A stretch of 35,254 nucleotides of DNA from an uncultured Pelagibacteraceae bacterium. GTDB taxonomy: Bacteria; Pseudomonadota; Alphaproteobacteria; Pelagibacterales; Pelagibacteraceae. A program made the translations under genes and the position numbers. Numbering within the stretch: the stretch's first letter is position 1; every line of letters starts with the position of its first letter. Below the pieces are notes generated by a model. That model was given only the letters and a program-made list of their open reading frames with translations. It made no database searches and was not told where the DNA came from. This document shows, one piece after another, positions 1 to 10,850 of the stretch. Location of the stretch: contig CACHSH010000005.1 in NCBI GenBank assembly GCA_902582475.1, positions 1 through 35,254 of the forward strand. The letters run 5' to 3'.

Positions 1-320
1 AGTAACGGTTGATGATTTGGTACTGAATGAAGTAAAGAAGCTGATAATACTGCTGGTGCAGTATTTTTTTTGGCTGGTTCTAAAATAATTTCGTATTTTT
101 TAAATTTAGATTTTTTTAGAAAATATTTAACTTTTTTAAGATATTTTGAATTTGTGCTTATTATTGGATAATCAAAAATTTTATTTTTAATTCTTTTGAA
201 AGTTTTTTCTATAAGTGTCCATCCACCAAAATCAATAAACTGTTTTGCCGGGTTTTTGGTCGATTTTTTCCAAAGCCTAGTACCCTCACCTCCGCAAAGA
301 ATAACCGGTCTAATTTTCAT
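1..320 (-). CDS. Mannose-1-phosphate guanylyltransferase / NDP-hexose pyrophosphorylase, N-terminal part (truncated by window edge)
   Basis: Reverse-strand translation from ATG at 320 gives MKIRPVILCGGEGTRLWKKSTKNPAKQFIDFGG...EPAKKNTAPAVLSAS; GGxGTRLW and EPxxKNTAPA motifs of the family. Confidence 0.8.
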   Translation of the reverse strand, partial: MKIRPVILCGGEGTRLWKKSTKNPAKQFIDFGGWTLIEKTFKRIKNKIFDYPIISTNSKYLKKVKYFLKKSKFKKYEIILEPAKKNTAPAVLSASLLHSVPNHQPL

Positions 321-2039
321 TTAAATATCTGCGTAACACTTCACCTCTTCTTTTCCTCCTGGATGTGTTGATGCACCTAAATATGCTGGGCCAACTGTTT
401 GGGCATACTTCCACAGAGTTCCATTGCCAAAGTTAATTTTTTTTGGTTTCCATTTTTTCTTTCTTTTAGTTAATTCTTTTCTTGAGAGTTTAACATTTAT
501 TGTTCCTTTTTTTGCATCTATATGAATAAGATCACCGTTTTTTAATAATCCAATTGGACCACCTACCGACGCTTCTGGACCAACGTGACCAATACAAAAA
601 CCTCTTGTTGCACCAGAAAATCTGCCATCTGTTATTAATGCAACTTTTTCACCTTTGCCTTGTCCATAAATAGCTCCTGTAGTCTGAAGCATTTCTCTCA
701 TACCTGGACCTCCTTTTGGACCTTCATATCTGATAACTATGATATCACCATCTTTGTATTTTCTTTTTAATACTGCTTTATAAGCAGACTCCTCAGTATC
801 AAAACATCTTGCTCTTCCAGTAAATTGAAGTTTTTTTAATCCGGCAACTTTTACAATTGCTCCATCCGGTGCAAGATTACCTTTTAATCCTACAACACCG
901 CCATCATTTGATAACGGGTTATTATGTTTTCTCATAACTTTTTGTTTATTATTAAATTTAATTTTTTTTAAATTCTCCTTCATGGTCTTTCCTGTCACCG
1001 TCATACAGTTTCCATGAATATATCCACCATCTAACAAAGTTTTCAATAACATAGGAACACCGCCAGCTTTCCACATATCTTTTGCAACATATCTGCCACC
1101 TGGTTTTAAATCAGCAAGATATGGTGTTTTTTTAAAAATTTTTGCAACATCCATTAAATCAAATTTAATTCCTATTTCATTTGCTAAGGCTGGCAAGTGC
1201 AATGCTGCATTAGTTGAACCTCCCGTAGCTGCGACTATAGTTGCTGCATTCTCTAAAGATTTTCTTGTAACAATATCTCTCGGTCTAATATTTTTTTTTA
1301 ACAAATTCATAACTGCCTTGCCGCTTTGTAAAGCATATTTATCCCTCTGACCGTATGGTGCTGGTGTTCCGGCAGAATAAGGTAAAGCTAAACCAATAGC
1401 CTCCGATACACATGCCATAGTGTTTGCAGTAAACTGTCCACCGCATGCTCCAGCGCTAGGACAAGCTTTTAGTTCTAGTTTTCTTAAAGCATGCTCACTA
1501 ATTTTACCTGAAGAATATTTTCCTACTCCCTCGAATACATCTAAAACCGTCACATCTTTTCCATTATATCTGCCTGGAAGAATTGATCCACCATATATGA
1601 ATACACTTGGTATATTAAGTCTAAGCATTGCCATCATCAAACCTGGTAAAGATTTATCACAACCAGCAACTCCTACTAATGCATCGTAACAATGACCTCT
1701 AACAGTTAATTCTGTTGAGTCAGCAATAACATCTCTTGACACCAATGAAGATTTCATTCCTTCATGTCCCATGGCGATACCATCAGTAACCGTAATAGTA
1801 CAAAACTCTCTTGGTGTACCACCAGAAAATTTAACCCCTTTTTTAACTGACTTAGCTTGTCTCATTAGTGCAATATTACATGGAGCAGCTTCGTTCCATG
1901 TAGAAACAACACCAACAAAAGGTTTTGCTACATCTTTCTCAGTTTCGCCCATCGCATAATAAAAAGATCTTTGTGGAGCTTTATCTGCACCTAAAGATGT
2001 ATGTCTACTTGGTAATTTTTTTTTATCAAATTTATTCAT
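321..2039 (-). CDS. ilvD: Dihydroxy-acid dehydratase
   Basis: 572 aa [45 protein letters not shown] and [10 protein letters not shown] motifs. Confidence 0.96.
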   Translation of the reverse strand: MNKFDKKKLPSRHTSLGADKAPQRSFYYAMGETEKDVAKPFVGVVSTWNEAAPCNIALMRQAKSVKKGVKFSGGTPREFCTITVTDGIAMGHEGMKSSLVSRDVIADSTELTVRGHCYDALVGVAGCDKSLPGLMMAMLRLNIPSVFIYGGSILPGRYNGKDVTVLDVFEGVGKYSSGKISEHALRKLELKACPSAGACGGQFTANTMACVSEAIGLALPYSAGTPAPYGQRDKYALQSGKAVMNLLKKNIRPRDIVTRKSLENAATIVAATGGSTNAALHLPALANEIGIKFDLMDVAKIFKKTPYLADLKPGGRYVAKDMWKAGGVPMLLKTLLDGGYIHGNCMTVTGKTMKENLKKIKFNNKQKVMRKHNNPLSNDGGVVGLKGNLAPDGAIVKVAGLKKLQFTGRARCFDTEESAYKAVLKRKYKDGDIIVIRYEGPKGGPGMREMLQTTGAIYGQGKGEKVALITDGRFSGATRGFCIGHVGPEASVGGPIGLLKNGDLIHIDAKKGTINVKLSRKELTKRKKKWKPKKINFGNGTLWKYAQTVGPAYLGASTHPGGKEEVKCYADI

Positions 2040-4669
2040 TTTAGACTTTTTATTGTCAAATTAATTTTATCAATATCATTTTTTAATTCATTATAAGTAT
2101 TTTTTTCCTGTTCCACAATATGCTTTGGTGCACGCTCTACAAAGCTGGAATTGTTTAATTTTTTACTGACAGAATCTAAATCTTGTTGAATTTTACTTTG
2201 TTTTTTTGATAAATTTTGCCTGATCAAATTAAGATCAATTCCTTTATCAAAATAAAGTTGTAAAATTTCACCGGTTATTACTAAATTTGCTGATTGTTTA
2301 TATAAATCTTTTTTGAAGATTGAATTAATTCTTCCTAATTTTTTAATTACAATTTCATTTTGCAAAAATAATTTTTGTTTTCTTTTGTTTAATTTCTCTA
2401 TTGAAATATCAACAAAAGAGCCTGGGCTAACATTAAGTTCGTTTTTAAAAGATCTTATGTTTGATATCAAATCAATAATTTCATTAACATTTTCAATATT
2501 TTTATCTTTTTTAATTTTTTTGTCATTAATCCAATTAGCATGCATTAAATATTTAGTCGATTTTGTTTTAAGCTTATTTTTTAGCCACAGTTCTTCTGTT
2601 ATAAAAGGTATAAATGGATGTAATAATATTAATATTTCCTTGAAAATTTGACCAGATGTATTCCTTACTTCTTTAATATCTTTGTTTGTTTTAGAAGATA
2701 GGATAGTTTTAGAAAGTTCTAAATACCAATCGCAGTAACTATTCCAAACGAATTTGTAAACGGTTTTTGCAGCTTCATCAAAACGGTAATTTTTTATAGA
2801 ATTTTCTGTTAAATTCTTCGTTTTAATAAGCTCATTATAAATCCACTTATTTATATTAAGTTTTAGGTTTTTAGGTTTAATAATTCCATCAAAACTACAT
2901 TTATTTACTTTAAGAAAATTATTAACATTCCATATTTTTGTTAAAAAATTTCTATATCCTTTAACTCTTTGTTCCGATAGTTTTACATCTCTACCTGGTG
3001 ATGCCATAGATAACAGTGTAAATCTTAAAGCGTCAGCACTGTAACTATCTATAAGAGCTAAAGGATCAATTACATTTCCTTTTGATTTTGACATTTTTTG
3101 ACCTTTCTCATCTCTCACAAGAGCATGGACATAAACCTCTCTAAATGGTTCTTTGTTTAAGAATTGCATACCTAGCATCATCATTCTAGCTACCCAAAAG
3201 AAAATTATATCAAAACCAGTTACTAGAACTGATGTGGGATAAAATTTTTTTAAAAAATAATTTTTTGATGGCCATCCTAATGTAGCAAAAGGCCAAAGAC
3301 CCGAGGAAAACCAAGTGTCAAGAACGTCTGGATCTCTTTTTAAATTTACATTATTTTTGTAAAATTTCTTTGCTTGTTGTTCAGCTTTTTTTTGATTTTC
3401 TGCAACAAATATTTTTCTATCTGGTCCATACCATGCTGGGATTTGATGTCCCCACCAAAGTTGTCTTGAAATACACCAGGGTTCTATATTGTTCATCCAT
3501 TGAAAATATGTTTTTGACCAATTTGACGGAAAGAAATTGGTATTTTTGTTTTTTACAATTTTTTTGGCTTTTATAGATAATTTTTTTGCATCGCAGAACC
3601 ATTGTTCAGTTAAAAAAGGCTCAATTATAGAATTAGATCTATCACCATAAGGTACTTTGTTTTTTATAGTCTCTTCTTTTTCAAAAACTTCTAATTCTTT
3701 TAATTTATCAATTATTTTTTCTCTGGCTTCAAATCTATCAAGACCTATATATTCATTTGGAGCATTATTATTAATTTTTCCATCCTCAGTAAAAATATTT
3801 ATAGATTTTAGCTTCTGTCTTCTACCAACTTTAAAGTCATTAAAATCATGCGCGGGTGTAATTTTAACTGCGCCACTGCCTTGCTCTGGATCTGCGTAAA
3901 CATCCTGAACTATTTTAAGTTTTCTGCCGACTATAGGTAGTATTGCAAACTTATTAACTAAATTAAAATATCTTTTATCCTTAGGATTGACAGCAATAGC
4001 TGTGTCACCAAGCATAGTCTCTGGTCTAGTAGTAGCAATTGTAATTGTTTTATCTGAATTCTCAATATTATACTTTATATAGTATAATTTTGAACTTACT
4101 TCTCTTTGATCGACCTCAAGATCAGATATGGCGGTCTTTAAAACTGTATCCCAATTAACTAATTTTTTAGCTTTAAAAATTAATTTTTGATTATAGAGAT
4201 CTATAAATACCTTTACTACAGATTTAGATAAATTTTTATCCATAGTAAATGCATTACGTGACCAGTCACAGGAACAACCTAGTTTTTTTAATTGATTAAT
4301 AATTTTTCCTCCATATTCCTCTTTCCATTCCCATACCTTTTTTATAAAGTTTTCTCTACCAATTGCATTTTTATCTATTCCATTTAATTTTAAATTTTTT
4401 TCAACTAAAGCTTGGGTGGCTATACCTGCGTGATCAGTGCCGGGTTGCCACAAAGTCTCAAAATTATTCATTCTGTGGTATCTTACCAAGACATCCTGTA
4501 AAGAATTATTTAGTGCGTGACCCATATGCAAACTTCCAGTGACATTGGGTGGCGGTATTACAATAGAAAAGGTGTGTTTATTTTTTTTAGGTTTAAACAA
4601 CTTGTTTTTCTCCCAATACGAATAAATCCTGTCTTCTATTTTCTTGTGATTATATCTGTCTGAGCTCAT
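2036..4669 (-). CDS. valS: Valyl-tRNA synthetase; ORF extends to 4696 but the likely start is the ATG at 4669 ([10 protein letters not shown])
   Basis: HMGHALNN (HIGH) and KMSKSKGNV (KMSKS) motifs, full-length class I ValRS. Confidence 0.95.
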   Translation of the reverse strand: MSSDRYNHKKIEDRIYSYWEKNKLFKPKKNKHTFSIVIPPPNVTGSLHMGHALNNSLQDVLVRYHRMNNFETLWQPGTDHAGIATQALVEKNLKLNGIDKNAIGRENFIKKVWEWKEEYGGKIINQLKKLGCSCDWSRNAFTMDKNLSKSVVKVFIDLYNQKLIFKAKKLVNWDTVLKTAISDLEVDQREVSSKLYYIKYNIENSDKTITIATTRPETMLGDTAIAVNPKDKRYFNLVNKFAILPIVGRKLKIVQDVYADPEQGSGAVKITPAHDFNDFKVGRRQKLKSINIFTEDGKINNNAPNEYIGLDRFEAREKIIDKLKELEVFEKEETIKNKVPYGDRSNSIIEPFLTEQWFCDAKKLSIKAKKIVKNKNTNFFPSNWSKTYFQWMNNIEPWCISRQLWWGHQIPAWYGPDRKIFVAENQKKAEQQAKKFYKNNVNLKRDPDVLDTWFSSGLWPFATLGWPSKNYFLKKFYPTSVLVTGFDIIFFWVARMMMLGMQFLNKEPFREVYVHALVRDEKGQKMSKSKGNVIDPLALIDSYSADALRFTLLSMASPGRDVKLSEQRVKGYRNFLTKIWNVNNFLKVNKCSFDGIIKPKNLKLNINKWIYNELIKTKNLTENSIKNYRFDEAAKTVYKFVWNSYCDWYLELSKTILSSKTNKDIKEVRNTSGQIFKEILILLHPFIPFITEELWLKNKLKTKSTKYLMHANWINDKKIKKDKNIENVNEIIDLISNIRSFKNELNVSPGSFVDISIEKLNKRKQKLFLQNEIVIKKLGRINSIFKKDLYKQSANLVITGEILQLYFDKGIDLNLIRQNLSKKQSKIQQDLDSVSKKLNNSSFVERAPKHIVEQEKNTYNELKNDIDKINLTIKSLK

Positions 4670-4742
4670 AACTATAAATATTAATAATATTTGCAAACTT
4701 CTAGCTTTATTTTTATATATAAAGCTATATTAATCTAATTTT

Positions 4743-4816
4743 GGCCACGTGGCGGAATGGTTACGCAGAGGATTGCAAATCCTTCCATCCCAGTTCGATT
4801 CTGGGCGTGGCCTCCA
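4743..4816 (+). tRNA. tRNA-Cys (anticodon GCA), CCA encoded
   Basis: Acceptor ggccacg/cgtggcc, anticodon loop gattGCAaatc, T-arm cagttcgattctg, 3' tCCA. Confidence 0.95.
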
Positions 4817-4867
4817 AAATAGTTGTGTATTAAATATTTTAATATAACTTATTAAAGGTAGTCTAAT

Positions 4868-5617
4868 ATGTCAAAAATTCAAAAGAAAATATGGATAACA
4901 GGAGCTAGTAGTGGAATAGGTAAAGCATTAGCTTTAAAATTTTCTAATGAAGGATGGAAAGTTGCAGTATCAGCAAGACGAGTAGCTTTACTCGAGGAAC
5001 TTGCAAAAAGAGAGAACATTTTTTCATATCCTTTAGATGTTTCTGATAATAAAAAAATATCAGAAGTTTTTAACAAAATAAAAGAGGATTTTGATGAAAT
5101 TGACCTTTGCATTTTTAGCTCTGGTATTTATGAAAGAAATCTTGAAAAAGAAATAAATATAGAAAGTATTAGAAAAACTTTTGAAATTAATTATTTAGGA
5201 ACTGTAAGTTGTGTTAAAGCTGTTGAAAAATACTTTAAAGAAAAAAAAGATGGTCATGTAGCTATAGTTTCTTCTCCTGTGGGCTACAGAGGTTTGCCTA
5301 AATCTACAGGTTATTCTCCTTCAAAAGCAGCTTTGAATAATTTTACTCAAGGAATATATTTTGATTTTAAAAAATTTAATGTCAAGGTAAGTTTAATTTC
5401 GCCTGGTTTTATAAAAACTCAATTAACAGACAAAAATGAATTTCCTATGCCGTTTCTTAAGTCAGCTGAATTTGCAGCAGACGCAATTTTCAAAGGTCTT
5501 ATAAAAAATAAATTTGAGATAATATTTCCAGCGCAAATAGCATTTATGTATTGGATATTTAGAATTCTTCCAAATAAAGTATATAATTTTTTAATTGGAA
5601 AATTTGTAAATAGATAA
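4868..5617 (+). CDS. Short-chain dehydrogenase/reductase
   Basis: TGASSGIG nucleotide-binding motif and YSPSKAAL (YxxxK) active site. Confidence 0.92.
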   Translation: MSKIQKKIWITGASSGIGKALALKFSNEGWKVAVSARRVALLEELAKRENIFSYPLDVSDNKKISEVFNKIKEDFDEIDLCIFSSGIYERNLEKEINIESIRKTFEINYLGTVSCVKAVEKYFKEKKDGHVAIVSSPVGYRGLPKSTGYSPSKAALNNFTQGIYFDFKKFNVKVSLISPGFIKTQLTDKNEFPMPFLKSAEFAADAIFKGLIKNKFEIIFPAQIAFMYWIFRILPNKVYNFLIGKFVNR

Positions 5618-5618
5618 T

Positions 5619-6980
5619 TTATCTTATAAGACTCAAGCAAGACCGAAATATTAAAGGTAGATTCTTTATCCTAAAGTAGAATCTTTTATATCCATAATTT
5701 TTTAAATATTTTATTTTAGTATTATCAAGATTTCTATGCTTGAAAGTAAGATTGTATTGATTAAATTGTTCATAATTATTTTCTGTTATTTTATTTTCAT
5801 AATGATTAAAAATTGGTGTTCCCGGATAAGGAGTAAATACACTGTATTGGACAAGTTGGTTTGACAATTTTATTGAGTAATCAATTGTGTTTTTAACACT
5901 TTCTTCAGTATCCTCGGGATTACCAAACATAAACATTGATTTAACAAAAATACCTTCTTTAACAAGTTTGTTAATTATTAATTGTTGGTCATCGTTAGCA
6001 ATGGTAAATCTTTTTATATCTTTCAGAATATTTGAATTTGATGACTCGATACCTATATAAACCATCTTTAACCCAGATTGTTTAAGTAACGAAATCATTT
6101 CATCGTCCAAATTTTTTAAATGGGTTTCGATAAGGTATTCAATTTTTAGTTTCTGATTAATTATTTCTTTACATAACTCAATTGTGTGTTTTCTATTTAT
6201 CGAAAATACTGGATCTCTAAATATAAATTTGTTTGTTCCAATAGTCTCAATCCAATATTTAATTTCGGTCACTATATTTTTAATTGATCTTAATCTAACT
6301 TTTCTTCCTTGTTGCAAGGGATAAGTACAATAATTAAAACATGAGTATGGACAACCTCTTGTAGCAACAATTGGAATAGCCGACTTAGAATTAAACCCTA
6401 AAAAATTATTTCTTAATTTATAATTTTTTAAGTATTCGGACCAGTCGGGGAACGGTAGGTTGTCTAGATTATCTACTATCTCAGGTAATTGCTTTGATGA
6501 TTTTTCATCCTGAAAAAAACTATCTAAACTTGATTTATCAAGATCCACATTTAAAAAAAAAGCCTCTGGTTCGCCTGGGACAACATAGATGTTTTTATCA
6601 AAATTATATTTTTTTTTCATTACATTAGCAAACACTCCTGTAACGAATATTTTTTTATTCTTTGAAACTAATTGCTTAAGTGCCTCTATTTCAGTTTCAT
6701 GACAAATTATCGATGAGGTTGTAATAATATAGTCAATTTCATTAAGTTCGTTTAAATTATAATTTTTTGAATAAGTAGCGTGAGAATTTCTTTTTTTAAG
6801 TATCGACAATATATACATTGAATACATAGGGGGCATATTTATCATTTTTGAAACAAGTGTATTGATTAGTCTTGAAAAAAAACTGTTACCAAAATCATTA
6901 CCAGTTCCATACCCGCCAGCGGTATCTTTCACTAGTCTCCAGTTATCATTTTTGTAAATATCTAAAATTAGAAACTTCAT
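5619..6980 (-). CDS. Radical SAM protein, probably of the B12-binding-domain class
   Basis: TRGCPYSCFNYCTYP cluster motif, IETHLKNLDDEMISLLKQSGLKMVYIGIESSN and MFGNPEDTEES typical of the class; N-terminal Rossmann-like region. Confidence 0.82.
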   Translation of the reverse strand: MKFLILDIYKNDNWRLVKDTAGGYGTGNDFGNSFFSRLINTLVSKMINMPPMYSMYILSILKKRNSHATYSKNYNLNELNEIDYIITTSSIICHETEIEALKQLVSKNKKIFVTGVFANVMKKKYNFDKNIYVVPGEPEAFFLNVDLDKSSLDSFFQDEKSSKQLPEIVDNLDNLPFPDWSEYLKNYKLRNNFLGFNSKSAIPIVATRGCPYSCFNYCTYPLQQGRKVRLRSIKNIVTEIKYWIETIGTNKFIFRDPVFSINRKHTIELCKEIINQKLKIEYLIETHLKNLDDEMISLLKQSGLKMVYIGIESSNSNILKDIKRFTIANDDQQLIINKLVKEGIFVKSMFMFGNPEDTEESVKNTIDYSIKLSNQLVQYSVFTPYPGTPIFNHYENKITENNYEQFNQYNLTFKHRNLDNTKIKYLKNYGYKRFYFRIKNLPLIFRSCLSLIR

Positions 6981-7053
6981 AAATTAGTTAGTATATTTTT
7001 TTTGCACTATATTCTAGACTAATTAAGTATTAAAGTAATTAAACTTAATATAT

Positions 7054-7458
7054 ATGATAGACAAAACAATTTTTGAAATTGCATCAAAATCAAAGAATAT
7101 TGGTTCCTTAAATAAATGTACTCATTATTCAAAAGTTAAAAATTCAATGTGCGGTGATGAAATTAAAATATACCTTATTATAAAAAGAGGTAAAATTATT
7201 AAATTTAAATATGAAGGTAAGTCATGCTTGTATTCTCAAGCTTCAGCAAGTTTATTATCTGAAAATTTAAAAAATAAAGAGGCTAAAAAAATTGAAATAC
7301 TTCTAAAAGACGCACCAAAATTATTTAATAATGGAAAAGAAAGAATATCAGATAAAACTTTGAAAAAATTTTTTAAAATTATAAACAAAAATAATATTGC
7401 TAGAAAAGAGTGTCTAATGTTGCCTATAAAAGCGACTTTAAAAGCATTAAATAAATAA
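7054..7458 (+). CDS. NifU/SufU-like iron-sulfur cluster scaffold family protein
   Basis: NPxCGDxI-like NSMCGDEIKIYLIIKRGKIIKFKYEGKSCLYSQASASLL. Confidence 0.78.
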   Translation: MIDKTIFEIASKSKNIGSLNKCTHYSKVKNSMCGDEIKIYLIIKRGKIIKFKYEGKSCLYSQASASLLSENLKNKEAKKIEILLKDAPKLFNNGKERISDKTLKKFFKIINKNNIARKECLMLPIKATLKALNK

Positions 7459-7502
7459 AAAAATAGTTGTTAAATTTTTTAAAAAAAGTATGTTGTATTT
7501 AT

Positions 7503-7578
7503 TCCTCGGTAGCTCAGTTGGTAGAGCAGTTGACTGTTAATCAATTGGTCGCAGGTTCGAGTCCTGCCCGAGGAGCCA
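7503..7578 (+). tRNA. tRNA-Asn (anticodon GTT), CCA encoded
   Basis: Acceptor tcctcgg/ccgagga, anticodon loop gactGTTaatc, ggttcgagtcc T-arm, 3' gCCA. Confidence 0.96.
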
Positions 7579-7594
7579 ATAAATTTCGATATTG

Positions 7595-7960
7595 TCAACC
7601 TGTGTCTTTTAAATTTGAAGAATTTCTTAAAATTTGAATTAGTTTTGTCTTGTCTGTTTCTGAAAGTTTTGAAAAAGTTTTTACTAAAAAAGAATAGTTT
7701 AAGTCAGTATCGTTATTTTCATGGCTTCCTTCAGCTTTATAAGAAGAAAAATCTTCATAAAAATAAGTTATCGGAACTTTAAGAAAGTTTGCAAGTTGCA
7801 TTAATCTACTGGAGCTTACGCCGTTAGTGCCTTTTTCATATTTTTGTATTTGTTGAAATGTAACATTAATAGCATTTGCTACTTTTGTTTGGGTTAAACC
7901 TAGGGATAATCTTCGCATTCTTAATCTTTTACCCAAATGAGTGTTAAAAGTGTCTTCCAT
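7595..7960 (-). CDS. XRE-family helix-turn-helix regulator; likely start at 7960 (MEDTFNTHLG), ORF extends to 7999
   Basis: LGKRLRMRRLSLGLTQTKVANAINVTFQQIQKYEKGTNGVSSSRLMQLANFLKVPI. Confidence 0.87.
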   Translation of the reverse strand: MEDTFNTHLGKRLRMRRLSLGLTQTKVANAINVTFQQIQKYEKGTNGVSSSRLMQLANFLKVPITYFYEDFSSYKAEGSHENNDTDLNYSFLVKTFSKLSETDKTKLIQILRNSSNLKDTG

Positions 7961-8116
7961 TGTCCCCTTTATTTCCTTGAAAAAAAGTAAATTGAACATG
8001 AAAAAATCATTTTAGGCAACAGTAAAAATATTTTTTTTTTGGGTCTTGTTAGCCTTAAAATAGTGATGAAAAGGGGTTGACATATAAAGAAAATAAAGGA
8101 CAAGATTTATTCCAAT

Positions 8117-8815
8117 TTAATAAAAAGCATAGTTTTTAAGTCTGTATTCCCATTGACCAAGCTTTTCATAAGACATTTTTAACCATAAAAGGGTTTCAGC
8201 ATCATACCAAACAGTTAAGTTTATTTTTTTCTTTTTTAATGGCTTACTGTCATTAGATAAAAATTGAAACTTTAAAGATTTATAATTTTTTCCAAATATA
8301 GTTATATCTTTTTTTCCTAAAAATTTAACTTTTTGCGGTAAAATTCTTCCTGAAACGGCACTGATTTGAGTATTTTTATTAATAATTTCATGATTCCACC
8401 AGCTTCCAATTATATTTTTCTCGTTTGTTTGTCCTTTGAACGAAGAACCATCAATTTCAAATAGTTTTTTTGTTTTGTTAAGTGTTAAATTGACATATTT
8501 TCTCTTATCATTTTGAAAAGTCTCAGAAACGTAGTTATTTAATTGTCCATTTAAATAAGTTTCTTTAGTTTTTGTGCTGTAATTCATTAAATCTATACCA
8601 AGTTTTTTTACTTTAAATTGACCTTTTGTTGTAACTGATAAAAGGTCCTTATCCTTTTGAAAATTAAAAACATGGGTGCCAATTAGTTCATCATTAAGGA
8701 AAATTTCGTATTTTAGATACTTTAAATTACTATAATGATTTACATGGGCTTGTAAAAAGCTAAATAAAAAAATTGTTGTAATTAGCGTTAAAAATATAAT
8801 TTTTTTTTTCATCAC
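8117..8815 (-). CDS. Exported protein, DUF6134-like
   Basis: N-terminal signal sequence MMKKKIIFLTLITTIFLFSFLQA; YEIFLNDELIGTHVFNF, family-like pattern. Confidence 0.6.
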   Translation of the reverse strand: MMKKKIIFLTLITTIFLFSFLQAHVNHYSNLKYLKYEIFLNDELIGTHVFNFQKDKDLLSVTTKGQFKVKKLGIDLMNYSTKTKETYLNGQLNNYVSETFQNDKRKYVNLTLNKTKKLFEIDGSSFKGQTNEKNIIGSWWNHEIINKNTQISAVSGRILPQKVKFLGKKDITIFGKNYKSLKFQFLSNDSKPLKKKKINLTVWYDAETLLWLKMSYEKLGQWEYRLKNYAFY

Positions 8816-8836
8816 TGTCTTTGCGAGAACAGTTCA

Positions 8837-9570
8837 TTAAAGTATTTGGCTTAGGAAAAGTTTTGTTCTTTCATTTTTAGGATTTGCAAAAAAGTCTTTT
8901 GTTTTGGCCCTTTCAACTATCATTCCTTCATCCATAAAAACGACTTCATCGGCCACTTCTTTTGCAAAACCCATTTCATGAGTAACAACTATCATGGTCA
9001 TCCCAGCTTTAGCTAAATTAACCATTGCATCGAGTACTTCTTTTATCATCTCAGGGTCCAGTGCAGATGTTGGTTCATCAAAAAGCATAATTTTCGGTTC
9101 CATACACAAAGCTCTTGCGAGCGCAGCTCTTTGTTGTTGACCTCCTGATAATTGTCCAGGAAATTTATTTGCTTGATCAGATATTTGAACCTGTTCTAAT
9201 TGTTTCATCGCAAACTCTTCGGCTTGTTTTTTTGGTGTTTTTTAACCCAGATTGGAGCTAAGGTACAATTATCTAAAATAGACAAATGTGGGAATAAATT
9301 AAATTGTTGAAAAACCATTCCAACTTCTGCTCTTATTTTTTCAATATCTTTAGTTTTTTCAGAGAGTTCGTTTCCATCAACTACAATTTGACCCTTTTGA
9401 TGTTCTTCAAGTCTATTAATACATCTTATCAAAGTAGATTTTCCAGAACCAGAGGGTCCACAAACAACAATTTTTTGTTTTTCTTTAACTTCAAGATTAA
9501 TATCTTTTAAAACTTGAAAATCTCCAAACCACTTATTTACATCCTTCATTTGAATAATAGATTCTGACAT
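8837..9570 (-). pseudogene. aapP: General L-amino acid ABC transporter ATPase, split by an apparent frameshift into 9205-9570 (Walker A half) and 8837-9208 (signature/Walker B half)
   Basis: GPSGSGKST in the upstream [18 protein letters not shown] and [14 protein letters not shown] in the downstream ORF; alternative frame reads [17 protein letters not shown] through the junction. Confidence 0.85.
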
Positions 9571-9574
9571 AAAT

Positions 9575-10849
9575 TTATCTCTCCGTTTTATATTTCAATT
9601 CTAAGTATTGGCTATATTTACTCATAGCATAACAAATTGCCCAGAATAATATAGAGGCAAATATATAGCCTTCCATAGCATATCCAAGCCATTTAGGATT
9701 TGTTTTTGCCATTTGCAACATTCCTACAACTTCAGATAAACCAACAACAAAAATTAATGGCGTATCTTTTACTAAAGCTAAAAATGTATTTGCAATTCCA
9801 GGTATTACTAATTTTAAAGCTTGAGGCAAAATTACAAAAATTTGCATTCGCCAATAACCCATTCCTAGAGATTTAGCAGCATCATATTGACCTCTTGGTA
9901 AAGCTTGTAATCCACCTCTAATAACTTCCGCTACGTAAGCAGCTTCGAAAAGTATAATTGCAGCAATCACTCTAATGAGTTTGTCGACAAAAGCGTCTGA
10001 TGGTAAGAACATTGGGAACATTACTGAAGACATAAATAAAACTGTAATTAAAGGTACGCCTCTCCAAAATTCTATATAACCTATTGAAATATATCTAATT
10101 ACGGGAAGCTCAGATCTTCTACCAAGTGCTAAAATCATGCCAAGTGGAAAACAGAAAATTAATCCAAAGAAGGATACTATAAATGTTAAAGACAAGCCTC
10201 CCCATGCATTTGTTTCAACCCATTCTAAACCAAAGGAGCCTCCTGAAATTAAAAAATTAATAATAACAAATGCTATTATTGGATAAAAAATAGCGTAATA
10301 AAAAGTAATATAACTCTTTAATTTACCCCTCATAAAGTAACCAACAAATGCAAAACTTATTAAGAGGATAAATGCAGTGTTTATTCTCCAATGAAAGTCA
10401 TTTGGATACATGCCGTACATAAATCTTCTGAACCAAACTTTGATATAAGTCCAACAAGCACCTTCGGTAGCTACACAAGCGTCTCTAGTATCACCTGATA
10501 TAGTTGCCTCAAATATCATCCAATTTAGAGCTGGCGGTATAACCAATAAAGTAAGGAATATAATTACAAGTGTTAGTCCTGCATTGAATGTATTATTGTT
10601 TACACTTTGATTGATTTTATCAACTAATCTATTACCTGAATACTCAAGTCTTATCATTTGAAATCCGACTAAACCGATTATCAAAGGCAGAAAAAAATTT
10701 AAAATTCCAGGTAAAGAAGTTGAAAAATTAACGTTAAAAAAACTTCTTAAAATAACATCAAAAATACTAATAAAAATGAGGCCAGAACCTATATATAAAT
10801 AGTTTTGAAAATTAGCACTGGTTGGTTTTAATATATTAATATTAATCAT
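9575..10849 (-). CDS. aapM: General L-amino acid ABC transporter permease AapM-like
   Basis: EAAYVAEVIRGGLQALPRGQYDAAKSLGMGYWRMQIFVILPQALKLVIPG; operon position. Confidence 0.9.
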   Translation of the reverse strand: MININILKPTSANFQNYLYIGSGLIFISIFDVILRSFFNVNFSTSLPGILNFFLPLIIGLVGFQMIRLEYSGNRLVDKINQSVNNNTFNAGLTLVIIFLTLLVIPPALNWMIFEATISGDTRDACVATEGACWTYIKVWFRRFMYGMYPNDFHWRINTAFILLISFAFVGYFMRGKLKSYITFYYAIFYPIIAFVIINFLISGGSFGLEWVETNAWGGLSLTFIVSFFGLIFCFPLGMILALGRRSELPVIRYISIGYIEFWRGVPLITVLFMSSVMFPMFLPSDAFVDKLIRVIAAIILFEAAYVAEVIRGGLQALPRGQYDAAKSLGMGYWRMQIFVILPQALKLVIPGIANTFLALVKDTPLIFVVGLSEVVGMLQMAKTNPKWLGYAMEGYIFASILFWAICYAMSKYSQYLELKYKTER

Positions 10850-10850
10850 T

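Noticed and set aside
1420-1959. Plus-strand ORFs 1420-1689 and 1771-1959
   Set aside because: Fully antisense to the well-supported ilvD, no domain-like composition; shadow ORFs.
8837-9570. Two separate half-size ABC ATPases as a novel split transporter
   Set aside because: A one-base change in a homopolymer restores a normal AapP; split function is possible but not the simplest reading.
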